64,000 nucleotides of DNA from Dolomedes plantarius (GCA_907164885.2 OU015500.1:55938159-56002158), one strand, 5' to 3'; counted from the stretch's first letter, positions 25,104 through 37,336 are shown. Notes: generated by a model not told the origin, from the sequence alone. Translations and numbers: made by a program.

Positions 25104-26402
25104 GGGTTGACACGACTGGCCCCTCTCTGGTAGACTGCTAATCTAACATGGTATGAATAACAGCGACCATCTATCTGTCGAAAAAAGATGGCCAGAAAAA
25201 GTTCCGGAGCTCAAGTGGTTTCTCTCCCCATGTCCGAAGACGGCTAAATGATTTAAAAATGCCTTGAGGCCATTAAGCTGCCCCCACAGATAAGTTTAAT
25301 TTTGTTTAGGCATGGCATAATTAATTTTTTTTTTGTTAGTCTTTAAATTTTTTTTTTTAGTCGGTCAATTTTTTTGGCCTTTTTTATGATGTTGCTTAGA
25401 GCATATTTGATACTTTTTATATGAGGGATACGTAAAAGATAATATTTTATTTTTGTGAATGAGAATTGATAGATATTGGTATTTTGGTAATTTGAATAAA
25501 GCATATTGTTTAAATTTAAGAGAGAAGATTTTTATTAACTTGTGTTAAAAGAAATAAATAAAATTTCAGTTTGTTCCCTCAGTAAAAATTGTGTCTGTCA
25601 TGTTTTTTGGGTATTCATTTGTGAATTTCTGTTAGCCACAGAATATAGGATATTGTTTCAGTTTGGGGAAATAGAACACAACGCAATGCTCACAACTCGA
25701 ACCACTATACTACTAAATGAAATGGAAAATGTAACTAAGAGAATTTAAGAACTCTTCCAGTTTTAATAATAAGAAATAAGTTAACAATAATTATTAATAT
25801 TTTTTTAAATACTTGTACTTTCGATAATCTTTATATAACTTCATTTATTAACTATAATATTTATTTACCTTAAATACTTCTTTAATAAATATTAAAAAAT
25901 AAATTACATTTAATAATTTATAAAATACCTTTGCTTTAAATAATATAAACTAGCAATTTTTGATACAACACTAAACCCCATTTTTGCTTCACAAATGTAT
26001 CACAAACCGCATGTGACCATAAATGTAAATCACCGAGGAAAACATTCATAAGTATACATTTCCTTATTAAAATAATTATTTTGAGAGTGACTTCCTAATT
26101 CAATATCTCTGTTGTAGTCTTCATTAAACATATTTTTTGTATATAGCTGTAAATTGCTGTAAATATTCTTTGTTTTTCCTTAATTTATGTTTTTTTGGTT
26201 AAATATTGTTTATGTACTGTTGATGATCTTTAGATTTCAATATGTGAGACTGCGACAATATATTCTCGAATTATGGCAAGCGTGACGACAGATTTTGCTA
26301 CATTTTTGGTTTCCGAAGAATCCGTCAGATTTCCTCTAGGTAAAGTTGTTGTCGAGTTACGGAAGTTCCAATTACTAAAACAATCTTGAATTCTGTCAAA
26401 GG

Positions 26403-26409
26403 TATATAA
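26403..26409 (+). promoter_or_regulatory. Possible TATA box
   Basis: TATATAA is followed about 27-35 bases later by a pyrimidine-rich ACAGTCGAGATTCATTC stretch that could contain an initiator. No reading frame follows. Confidence 0.25.
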
Positions 26410-27352
26410 GCATCCCAAAATCTGCTTCTACAGTCGAGATTCATTCATCTCTCTTTTCCAGCACTGATTCTCTGTGTCAGTTATCAATTGTCACAGAGTC
26501 TCTGTGTCAATTGTCTTTTTATTGCGGCTATGTGACGATTGCGTTAAATATGGCGTCTTTTGTTGAACTTCTCTATCGTCACGAGTGATTGTTTGTTATA
26601 TTTGTCATCAGTTTAAGTCTAAAAAGATTAAAAAAAAAAGTCTAAAACTTGTATCGTTGTCATCTACTGTCGGCTTTAACCAATATCGACGAACGAGAAA
26701 TGCAATATTTTAAACCTTTTTGAGTATATTCTTTGTTTTATTTTACACATAGGTAAGGCACACTTGCACAAATATTTTGAACTTGAATATGCCACAGTTG
26801 GTGGCATATTCAAGCATATTCAAGGTGGCATATTCAAGGTGGCACAGTTGGGCGCATTATTTGAAAGATACTTTTAATCTGTAGAATTCGAAAGGCAAAT
26901 GACTAGCAAAAAATGAAATACGATCTAACGATAAACAATGTTAAGTATGGGTCATTTAACCGCCACTCAGCTGCTTAAAATCGATTCTGAAGCTACAGTA
27001 TATCAAATTTATAATTACCCAGCAAAATACCTGGATAGCTGCATATCATGTTAAAATCTTTTTTATAAAATAAGTGTTTTTACAATTTCCTTGACTACGC
27101 TTATTCACACTTATTTTTAGTGCTAAATACTTCACCAAATTTGTTAAAATCTGCACCATGAAGTAGCCGTTGTACTTTTATACTCGTGCGCATTGAAATC
27201 TGCTGCATATTTTATATTTCAACACTTAGCGAAATGGATGAAAGCCAAAACCAATCTGTTAAAATTCGAAGTTCAAAAGCCCGAGTCTTCTTTGAGTTTC
27301 TTTTGCCTGACTTATACATAGTGAACATTTCTACATAGTCTACAATTTTGTT

Positions 27353-27391
27353 AATAAATAAATGAATAAATAAATAAATAAATAAATAAAA
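27353..27391. repeat. (AAAT)n microsatellite
   Basis: About nine AAAT units with one AATG variant. Confidence 0.9.
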
Positions 27392-27649
27392 AAGGACTAA
27401 GGACATATGGAAACAGGAAGGGTCTTCCCTAAATTATTTGCCTTACTTTTGGTGTTGCTTAACTAACCTAACTTTGTTAAAAATTAATTGTTTAATTCGG
27501 AAAATTGTCTATCTTTATGGTAGCGTTGGCGCTGCGGGTTCGAATTGGTCAGTCAGGTTTGCTTTCAGAAAATTTTGGCTGATACGCGTAAGCGCAGGGG
27601 GCCGTAGAGAATTATGAATTCTACACAGTGATATTTTCTTTACTTCAAT

Positions 27650-28620
27650 ATATTGAAAAAATGATAGAAGTTTTTTAAAATAGGAAGAAAATTCCCTCTT
27701 TATTAATTATTTTAAAATGTGATTATGGTCAATTTAAAATTTACTCAGACGAAGTTATAAAGAGACCGCTAAACCATTATATCCATTAAACTTTAATTTT
27801 GGAATTTTCGAGGACTATGCAATCATAGTTATTTTTTATGCCAAATATTGCCTCCAAGTTTGCCAAGCTGTCCACAACGAATGAGGCAAGGCATTTTTCC
27901 ACGCAGGAGTATTCACATTTAACTTAAAATAACTGAAAGTTAATTCAATTCTGTGTGAAGAGGGTTAAAAGTATAAAAAAAGGCATTGTCATCGTGTTCT
28001 CAGCTATTCTAAAAGTTTCAAATGCCTAGCTAGTCAGGAAGTTAGTTAAAAATCGATTGCAAGATTTGTACTAGACAAACACACAAACACACAAACAAAC
28101 AAGAAAGCGAGTTAATAAAAACATGGAAAAAAGTCTGACTCTTTCTTGAGATGCTGTCATCTGACTCCTACATGGAGGTACCTTCTTTATTAAAAAAATA
28201 AGACTTTTTCAAAAAGATACAAAAGATTCCTATTTTATAATTATTGAAAAAAATGGATTACGTTAAATTCATAATTTTTGCAACCAAAATTATAAAGATA
28301 TATCTAAAAACAACATATCCATTAAAAGTTGTTTTTGGGGATTTCTAGACAACACAAACCCGTAATTAGTTTTAGAGTCAAATATCGTCATCAAATTTAC
28401 CAAACTCGATGAAGTAGCTAACATAATTTCTTGAGTTGCCTGACTTCTACATACATCCTTCCTACGCAATGTTAAAAAAAGGTTAAACTGCAAAATATGA
28501 AAAAAAAATCTTAATTAATTCTATTATGGTTAATTTATAATTTACTCGCCCAAAATTCTAAACTTATTGTAAAAAAAATTGGTCCTGAGGGATTATTTCC
28601 TAATATTCTCATATGAGTTT
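27650..28620. repeat. Old, diverged tandem repeat of about 270-280 bp
   Basis: Similar words recur in order at about 27730, 28265 and 28530 (AATT.A.AATTTACTC or close variants), and TTTCTTGAG..GC...CTGACT(C/T)CTACAT recurs at 28140 and 28425. Divergence is high and the unit is not sharply defined. Confidence 0.4.
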
Positions 28621-30185
28621 TGTTACAGTTAAAAGCCTTTCTTAGCTTCACATTATTTTACTCACAGTAAGCAGAATTTAATAAGCGGTCAAAATTAATG
28701 ATAACATTAAATTCGGTGATTTATGAATCTTTATCTAAATGATGTGCAGATTAATACTAATTGTTACGGACAAAATGGTTAATTTATTAAGAAGAATTTA
28801 TCATAAATTTCTTTTCTTGTGTCATTAATTTTTGCGGCCTCCCTTTGCTGAAATTTGCGATGAAAATGGTCTCGGGAGAGGGCCGCGTAATATTTTGGAT
28901 ATTAAGTTAAGTGAATTTCATTTGCATGTAGGGATTACCTGATGGAAGTTTTAATAACAGTTAATAATTTATACGTAAAAAGAGAACATATACCTTTTTT
29001 TTTTCGTTTTATGATTAAAAGTGCAGCTAAAGAAGAAGAAATATAATTTCACTTGAGTATTAGTTAATGAATATCCTGTTGTTTACATTGTTAACACATT
29101 TATAACGTTGTGTTTTGCTGATAATGATCTACTTTTTCAATAATTTAAATTCCTTCAAGCATTTCATGGATTTTTATATCATATGCTTTATTAGTTTTAC
29201 AGAAAAATTATGTTTCAAAGAATAGCGTATTTTGGTCAAATTATGTTGACAAAATATGTATTATATTTTAATACGGGTAAATTTTAAGGACGTTTATGAT
29301 AGGGTTTTCTGTTTTCATATTTTCTTTAAACTTCAATGTCGTGTGACGCTGTGGTTTTGCTGCAGTGACGTAACTCGTAGGATAAAAATTGACTGCTGTT
29401 TGACTATAACCGTCACTCACTACATTAGGGTATGCCAGCATGTTTGCATTTCTGTCTTCGTGTACTTCTGCCTTTTCATTTATGTTCTTTAGGATTGTAT
29501 GTGTACTTGCATATATGGTGCGTTGAGCCCTAAGTGCAAGTTGTCCGTGATTTTTCATTTATTTTGACTATCTGTTTCAATGGGATCTCGGTGCCTTGGA
29601 ATGTCATTTGGTTAGAACTGCATTCTATTCAGAAAGTTACCCTTAAGGTAACTTCGTTCCTTGAGGTGATTTCGTTAGGCTCCCTGATGACGAGACCAAT
29701 CGGTTACCTCCATTTCTGGTTTAGTTCCGGCACTACTAAAGAATCTTTCCTTATGGTGCGTAGAGTCCTAAGTGCTTGATTTCGTTTTATTTTATGTCTA
29801 CATTACTATAATTATATGGCTCTGTTGAAGTATTTAATTTTAGTTATATTTGTAATATGAGGATTTGCTGCAACTGCGCAATTTTGTATTGAAAAGTTAA
29901 AAGTTTTCAACGCTAGGGTAGGTTTTCAGTTAATTTGTTTTGGCAGTATATGCCCGCTTTATAAATTTTTAGTTTGTGTGGAATTGTTTACATTATTATA
30001 CGAAATATATATTGTTAGATATTCAGAGTAAATACGAGAGAATTTTTTCTCATATTTTGTAATATTTTATCTTAATATGTGCTTTATATTAAGGCTTTTA
30101 ATTCAAGGTAGGTAATAATTAATGGTAATACACTTAGAAATAAATAAATTTTAAAAATTCAAAGTAATTCATCAAATAAATTACT
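28620..30185. other. Non-coding DNA, no gene recognised
   Basis: GGTGCGT(T/A)GAG(C/T)CCTAAGTGC occurs twice, at about 29518 and 29757. Nothing else is supported. Confidence 0.35.
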
Positions 30186-30189
30186 GAAA

Positions 30190-30265
30190 ATGGATAATAA
30201 TGATAATAACAATAATAATAATAATGATGATGAGAAGGAGGAGGATGATGATAGAGATAACAATA
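30190..30265. repeat. Imperfect AAT/ATG/AGG trinucleotide tract
   Basis: Mixed AAT, GAT and GAG triplets over about 75 bases. Confidence 0.8.
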
Positions 30266-30921
30266 AGGTTAAGATAATAAAAATTAATATTAATTCAATA
30301 ATTAGTAATAATAAATAAAGTAAATAATTGAAAAATAAAAGTAATACTTTTAACAATAATAGATTTTATAAATTTTAAATTTTTCAGGAAAAACGTTTTA
30401 TTCATGATAAATTCTTATCCGTGTTAAAATATAATATTAAAACCTAATTACTTACTTTAAAGCTCATTTTGAAAACATATTGCTTTTCTTCACAGAAAAG
30501 ATTTAAAAATAATTTGTATCGAGTTTTATGTTTTTTTTAATTTTTTTTATTTATATTTTTTTTAAAGAATGCTTCATAGTGAAAAAAAAATCTGAATAAT
30601 TTTTCAGTAAAAGAATCGATTTCTGAATTTTTAGCCGTACTCAAAAAAGCTGCAGACAATATATTGATAATATAACAAAATGAGTACTGCAGAATATTTC
30701 ATATCTTACGGAAAATTTGAATTATTACTATAAAGGGGAATGATGACAAAAACATAAAAATATTAATAGGGTTACAGCATGGAAGCACAAAAGATTATGT
30801 ATATGCAGTGTAGATGTAAAATTATATATCAGGAATTATAATCGTAGGAGAAACAAGCGTATTGTGTAATATGCTACCAGAGATTCTATAAAATATTTAA
30901 AACTAAGAAACTTTAAAACTA

Positions 30922-30924
<3 letters not shown>

Positions 30925-30970
<46 letters not shown>
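30925..30970. repeat. (TA)n microsatellite at a Helitron 3' end
   Basis: About 46 bases of TA ending in A, directly followed by the CTAG terminus of the Helitron. Confidence 0.95.
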
Positions 30971-30971
<1 letters not shown>

Positions 30972-31270
30972 TAGCTGAATACCCGTGCTTCGCTACGGGG
31001 TACATTTTAGGATAATTACAATTAAAAAGTAGTGAAATTGCTTTTTAGAGGATTTTCTTATAAACAATATATTTTGTTTCTTCATTGGGTGGAACTAATA
31101 TTACCAGGCACGTCTGCGAACTTACGGGTGAGCAAGTTACGCAAAACTGACCGTGCGAGAAACAACTTTCTCGTAAATGTACGCCAACATATTTTAAAGT
31201 TTGGCCTTGGGACGTATTTATCGTCATGGCGAAGCATATTTTGAGAGGAAATTACAGTTTTATATATAGA
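30971..31270 (-). mobile_element. Complete 300-bp non-autonomous Helitron
   Basis: On the minus strand it starts with TC (31270-31269) in TCTATATATAAAACTG after a host A. It ends with a hairpin (CCCGT...ACGGG, about 30982-30999), seven further bases, and CTAG (30974-30971) before a host T. These are all the hallmarks of a Helitron. The body is mostly the last coding part of the element's own helicase. Confidence 0.85.
31051..31250 (-). pseudogene. Helitron helicase C-terminus, fragment
   Basis: The minus frame reads CFAMTINTSQGQTLKYVGV and continues to FSHGQFCVTCSPV and a stop near 31051. It matches the last two motifs of Helitron helicases, where the usual Lys before SQGQ is Thr here. A TAA stands upstream of FPLK. 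Only about 65 codons remain, so no enzyme is made. Confidence 0.85.
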
Positions 31271-31276
31271 TTTGAT

Positions 31277-33137
31277 TTAACCCTACACTGCATGACTTTT
31301 TAAAATCAAACAAAACTTTTTTGGTGATAGATTTTTAATCAAATAGATAGGAAAAAATATTGAAAAAAATGATATTCTTCAAATTTTCATTTTATTGTAA
31401 AAAATCGGTTTGAGTCATATATGAATCATCATGCATTAAGGTATCCGTACACCTTCGGAGGTGATTTTTAAAAAAAAATTTAATTTTGACTTTTTATCTA
31501 TTTTTTATAATGACATTTAAGTTAAAACTTGAAAAAATATATCAAAAATTTAGCTTTCACATTAAAATAATTTTTTCAGGAGGGAAAAGCTGGAAAAAAT
31601 TGGTGAAAATTTGACATTCTACAATACATGACAACTCAAAAACAAACAAATAAATTTACATTTTATAAATTGTAGAATGAAGATAATAACATTCTGTTGG
31701 GAATAGACTATTCTCAAGATCAAACTATCTGTATCTCAGAGTTTGTAGCACTTAAAGTACTGATGTTCATAAAAATCACTAAAAATTCATTGTCACTTGC
31801 AATTTATACCAATGTAAACAAAAAAACTAATCAAACTGCAATCATGAGCACACTCTATTCCCTTTATAAACATATATAGATAAAGTATGCAAAATTTTAA
31901 GGCATTTTAAGCGTAAATTTTTATAATAGGATATATTGCGTTAAGAAAAATGATGAAAAAATTCATTTTGAGAAAATGCTAAAAATAATTCTTACTCTAA
32001 AATGACAATTCAAATCTTTCTAAATAAATTTACTATAAACTTAGATAACACAATTTACAATCATATAGTAAAATAAAATAGCGGTATTAAGTCTCGTGAA
32101 ATATTTTAAAACATTTTCTTTCTTTATTGAGGCACAGAGTTATGCCACAGAGTTATTTTGTAGTGCCCGATTAGACTGTCCAACATGTCTACACCACCCA
32201 TATGCTTGTTATGGTGTTTTACTACAGCTGGACAGTCAATGCTAACTTTTGTTTTAATCTTTCTGTCGTATCTGTTTATTTTCTCTACTGAGTTAACTCC
32301 GACGTATGTTGATAGAAACATGACGTTTATGTTGTCTTTCCATGAAATATTTGAAATTTCTACGTATATTATCATGTAATGTGACATATTCCTTACTTGT
32401 GCCTCGATGTTGTTTTGACATCTATTTATCATTAGTGAGCTTGCATCCTGGAACACGATTTCGTTTAACTGTACCAATGCTGAAAATACCCTGTTTAGCA
32501 ATATAATATTGAAGTTGGGGAGAATTATAGTAATTATCAAAATATAATTAGTAGTTCTTATTTCTAGGAATGTTTCTGCACAATCGTACCACAATATTAC
32601 TTGAAGCTCCGAGAACAACTTCTTCAGGAACTCTTTTCCTTGAGTCATGCTCACAAACAGTGTAAATTTCAAAATTAGAGGCATAACCAGTTGTACGGCA
32701 AAGAATTGATATTGACGACAGAATTCAATAGTGATCCCCTCAATGCATAAAGATGCACATATGAATCATACCTATTACTGTTTAAAACATAAATATAAAA
32801 TCGCTCAAATTGAAAAATATTATAACGTGTGATTAGACTTATCTTGCAGCTATACACTGAATATTTTTTTCCTTTGTTTAATACTCTTTTTCAGTTTATA
32901 AATACAGCTTCCCCACGTGGAATTCTAAAAATCATTCAAACAACAGAATAGCTAAACATAAGGACATAAAATTGCGTATGTGCTGCCGTCTACTAGCAAA
33001 AATAAGTGATAAAAGGTAGTTCGGATGGAGGCAGATACGGTAAGCTATGCAGTAGCGGCAAATATTAAATATTTTGGTTGCAGCTTAGTCGAAAATGGTA
33101 TGATTCATATATGACTCACCATGCAGTGTAGGGTTAA
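31277..33137 (-). mobile_element. piggyBac element with TTAA duplication
   Basis: The left end is TTAA (31277-31280) plus CCCTACACTGCATG. The right end is CATGCAGTGTAGGG (33120-33133) plus TTAA (33134-33137). The 14-bp inverted repeats are perfect. A 16-bp subterminal pair is also inverted: GAGTCATATATGAATC at 31412-31427 and its complement at 33102-33117. The inside holds a transposase remnant. A length of about 1.85 kb suggests an internal deletion. Confidence 0.92.
32124..32684 (-). pseudogene. piggyBac transposase C-terminal remnant
   Basis: The minus frame contains ISWKDNINVMFLST, then YDRKIKTKVSIDCPAVV and NKHMGGVDMLDSLIGHYKI, the conserved end of the piggyBac DDD nuclease domain; the GGVD Asp belongs to the family core. 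The first half of the frame has only weak similarity and the catalytic N-terminal part is missing. It ends with a stop soon after the last motif. Confidence 0.88.
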
Positions 33138-33306
33138 TATCCCTAAAACATACTAATTTGAAGTAAATTTTTAAAAATTTCCATCTCAATTAGTCTAGTG
33201 GTTAAATTTTATCTTTTACTGTATTTTAATATTTTCTTTGTCATTTAATTTAAAGTATCACAAAAAGAAAAGAAATCTCGTGATCAGCATTTAATAAACT
33301 AAATTC

Positions 33307-33864
33307 AAAACTTTCCAAACGATTACTGTTTTGGAAGCTAATGTTCTGCTAATTTCCAGTAAAAGCTAAAATCATTTGAAAACCATACACCAGTGTTCCA
33401 CTCACACGCAACACTATAAACCCCTAAAAGAATGCAACAATAAAACGTATAAAAAATATAAATCTATTAATTTAAATAATTAAACACACGCAAATGTATA
33501 AATTACACAAAAGTTTACTTAAATTCTTTAATCTGTCTACATCTCCAGTATAGAAATATTTTCGGTGCATTTACAGAACATGGTATATTTCACTTTTGAA
33601 AACATGCATTAAATGAGCATCATCTCGATGAGAAATTTCTGAAATGAGCATGTCAATGAAGATCGTGTGTTTACAAACAACAGCAGTAACCGAAATGCGT
33701 TAAAATGTAAATTTTAAGAGTATTATGGTAGTGAGTTGTGCATATAAATAAAAACTTTCCAAACGATTACTGTTTTGGATGCTAATGTTCTGCTTATTTC
33801 CAGTAAAAGCTAAAATCATTTGAAAACCACACACCAGTATACCACTGACACGCAACACTATAAA
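33307..33864. repeat. 114-bp direct repeat pair
   Basis: 33307-33420 and 33751-33864 are near identical (AAAACTTTCCAAACGATTAC... to ...CGCAACACTATAAA), 444 bases apart. No coding content. Confidence 0.9.
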
Positions 33865-33869
33865 ACTGA

Positions 33870-34470
33870 ATTACAGTACTCTACGTTTATATGGGCATTG
33901 AAAATTGTAGTCAGTAGAGGGCAATACGGGACAATCCACGCATTGTCTATAGACACTTGCTATCTTTGGCAATTATTTGATCCGTAATATCTGCCTCATA
34001 TGCCGTATGTTTCTAAACACCATTCCCGAATGAAGAAATCGTGTAGAGGAGGCTTCTGCAACATGTGGACAAAGACAGTTGTTTTGTGACAACTGACTGA
34101 AGTGGTGTCATCTTTGGCTATTATTTGATCCATAATATCTGCCTCATAGGCCGTATGTTTCTAAACGCCATTCCCCTATGAACTACAGCCTAATTCCTTT
34201 AAAATGTAACAAAATGAGTAACTCCAATTAACCATGTAATCCACTACTGCTACAGGGGCATCAAAATATGAGAATACAGAGTTTAAATGAGACAAAACTG
34301 CAATTATGGTGTACATATGACACCTAACTTCTCCAAAAATCTTTGCCTTTGTGATGAGACTCATAAGTGATTTTTGTTTTTGATGAAACACTCTTGCTAA
34401 CGAATCATGACGATCCTGTGGTTTTGTCCAAGTATTCTTTGCTGTTGTTGTCTGATTTCTTCCAGTCTCG
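33870..34470 (-). pseudogene. Helitron Rep fragment, rearranged
   Basis: About 33875-33990 (minus) matches the region of the Helitron gene at about 20600-20700. About 34310-34440 (minus) matches 20140-20260 (SLITKAKIFG..CHMYTI and the GQ..QDRHD segment). The intervening bases include a 73-bp direct repeat (33962-34034 and 34110-34182). It is a decayed partial copy with no open frame of useful length. Confidence 0.85.
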
Positions 34471-34659
34471 CTTCTCTTTCAAGGGTAAAGATTCGGAAAA
34501 TCATTCGGGAAAAGCTGAAAAGTAAACAGTACAAAATCAATTTAAAAACTAAATACAGTATAAATAACGTAGAAAAAATAACAGTATAAATAACACAGTA
34601 TGAATAAAAAAGTACAGGCTGCTGGCAGATATGCTCAGGCCAATAATACAAAATTTTTT

Positions 34660-35620
34660 TAAATCGTAGTAAGCGATGAAAAATATTTTACTTATTTCAA
34701 TAATAGCAAAACAAAACATGATGGTAAAATAGAAAGGAAAGTTAAAACAGAAGTAAGAAGTTAAATTCTAAAAATATAAATGAGGTATAAATAAGCTATC
34801 GATTCTAATCTAAGAATCAGGACATGAAAAAATTACTGCATGTAAAAAAAAATTAACCTTACCTCTATTAATTTCCACACTTCTTTACCTGTGGCTTGTC
34901 CAATCATGTGAAATATAATTCTTGACAATAATTCTTGTTAACCTAAACTGTTATTTGTGTTTTTTTATTTAAAAAAGTTATGTTCTCAAAATATGACAAT
35001 TAAGAAAAAGATATCATCGAGAAAAAATAAATCATGCTACTTAAGAAAGTCATACCACAAATATCTGTGCAACTATATTTAACGTAAAAATGATGCATAT
35101 GCAATACATTGTTAACATGTTTTAACATCAAAAATTTCCACAATCAAAAGCTAAAATTAGTTTAAAATATTAGCTTTAGGATTTTGTGTAGAATGATAGG
35201 TGTTTTAGCTAAATTTCATTAAAAATTACTTCAAATTGATCAATTTATAAAAAAGGTATGCTATTTACAGGTAAGTTTTTGTTTTTTTTTAGTTTTAAGT
35301 GCTATTTTAGCATAAAAGACCAAAAAACCTTTACAAAATTATTTTTTCTCAAAGCTAAACACAAACATAATTAACAGTTGTTTTAAAATACCCCTGGTAA
35401 ACATTGTTAAGTTTCAAAGAATTAGAATGATAATAAAAAATATTCCAGAGTTACAGACAAAAGCATAAAAAGAGAGAATATGCAAAAAAAAATTTCTAAA
35501 TTAAATAAAAATTGACAGAATACAGAAAAAGTCAACACCGGCAAAAGTAAATTAAACGTTTCCTTGTACGTATGCGCAGTTCTTATGAATGATTGATTTC
35601 AACGCCTAGAGTACCGCGTT
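34660..35620. other. AT-rich DNA, nothing recognised
   Basis: No coding or repeat structure seen. Confidence 0.4.
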
Positions 35621-35621
35621 G

Positions 35622-36197
35622 GAAGAACCACATAAAATTTGTGTTGAAGTATCGTTCTTTAAAATTCAATTAAAAATCGAAATTTTAAGATAGAGACTTG
35701 AAATGTGATTTAAATGAATGAGAAAGCTTTCATCTTCCAGATGATGTAAATATTTTCTTTGTAAGATAAAAAATCGAAGAGCATCGACCGTAGATCCTGA
35801 AAATGCGTAAATTTCTCGAAAAAGTGGGTTTAATATTTTGATGAAAATATTAGTCTGTTTTAAATTATTTTAAACAAATGAGGTCTTGTTTGAAGGAGAA
35901 ATGTCTGTAGTCATAGACTGTAAAAAGATCAAAATTCTACAATCATTTTTTGTCGAGATATCGCAATCTGAAGTTAAAAAAACATAAAATATCCCACAAA
36001 ACATAAAATAAAAAATTTTCTAGAATAAAATTTAAATTTGGCCTTCGAGGTGCACTTTCCCATAGTATGCACTACCCGTGTGCCAAATTTCACGGCTGTA
36101 AGTTTCACAGATTTGCCTGGGGGCCGCCCACACACACACACACACGCGCAAACATTCGCTTTTATTAATAAGAAAACATTCGCTTTTATTAATAAGA
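35622..36197 (-). mobile_element. Helitron 5' region, copy B
   Basis: Minus-strand homologue of copy A. Its 5' end on the minus strand is A|TCTTATTAATAAAAGCGAATG (36197 downward). The terminal roughly 22 bases are tandemly doubled (36151-36173 and 36176-36197). No Helitron 3' end was found at the low-coordinate side. Confidence 0.75.
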
Positions 36198-36429
36198 TGT
36201 AATGCTTATTACTGTAATGTTAAAGATGGGAATACGCTTCAAAGTTTAATTGTTTACTTAAAATACATCTTTAGATGCCACAACAGAAATTACTCGTTTT
36301 ACCTTCAATGAAACTTCCGAAATGAGTTTTGTTCTGTAAGAAAGGAAAAGCTGGAGGTATTCCTAATTACAGATGGCTTTGCCCGGGATTTTAAGACTTT
36401 TTGTTAACCAAAATCAATTGAAAAATTAA

Positions 36430-36483
36430 CACAGTATAAATAACATAGAAAAAATTGACATTTTCTATGTTATTTATACTGTG
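36430..36483. repeat. Perfect 23-bp inverted repeat with 8-base loop
   Basis: Arms at 36430-36452 and 36461-36483 are exact reverse complements (CACAGTATAAATAACATAG...). The loop is AATTGACA. A related, directly repeated ACAGTATAAATAAC word occurs at about 34555-34605. Confidence 0.95.
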
Positions 36484-36784
36484 ACATAACTCATGACACG
36501 GGCTTCGCCCTTCTAGCCGGTCGGTTTAGGGAATCCGCTCCCTTCAGCAATCATTGTCAGAGAATGGAAACACTAAAAAACAATGAATCAAGGTATCTAA
36601 ATTTTGTGGCTATGTAATCCACGTCATGCTAACAGTCGCAGGCAGCCAGGAGAAAAAATCTCACCCCCCCCCCGGCGAGAAATTTCGTTCGGTCCAACCC
36701 TCCACGAATGGGCGAAAAATTCTTTCTTCGAGCCTTCCCCCCACCTATGGGTGAAAAAATGGTTCTTCATACAAACCGCGCTTG

Positions 36785-37336
36785 AAGAACCAAGCAGGAA
36801 ATTTGTGTTCGAGTATCGTTCTTTAAAATTCAATTAAAAATCGAAATTTTAAGATAGAGACTTGAAATGAGGTTCAGATGAATGAGAAACCTCTCATCTT
36901 CAAGATGATGTAGATATTTTCTTTGTAAGATAAAAACACGAAAAGCATCAACCGTAGATGCTAAAAAGGGCATACATTTCTTTAAAAAGTTGGTTTATTA
37001 TTTTGATGAAAATATTAGTCTGTTTTAAATTATTTTTAAACAAATGAGGTCTTGTTTGAAGGAGAAATGTCTGTAGTCTTAGATTGTAAAAAGATCAAAA
37101 TTCTACGATCATTTTTTGCCGAGATATCGTAATCTGAAGTCGAAAAACATAAAATATCGCACAAATCATAAAATAAAAAATTTCTAGAATAAAACTTAAA
37201 ATTCGGGCTTCGAGGTGCACCTTCCCATAGTATGCACTACCTGTGTGCCAAATTTCACGGCTGTAAGTTTCATAGATTTACCTGGGGAACGCATACACAC
37301 ACGCACGCACGCAAACACTTGCTTTTATTAATAAGA
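36785..37336 (-). mobile_element. Helitron 5' region, copy C
   Basis: Second minus-strand homologue, in direct orientation to copy B and about 1.16 kb from it. It starts A|TCTTATTAATAAAAGCAAG at 37336 downward. A TA microsatellite follows from about 37342. Like copies A and B it is non-coding. Confidence 0.75.

Noticed and set aside
27536..27570. GGGTTCGAATTGG resembling a tRNA B box
   Set aside because: No paired T-arm, A box or cloverleaf could be built around it.
27972..28005. TATAAAAA with a TCAGC initiator-like site 28 bases on
   Set aside because: The match is good but the AT content makes chance likely, and no transcript or LTR context was found.
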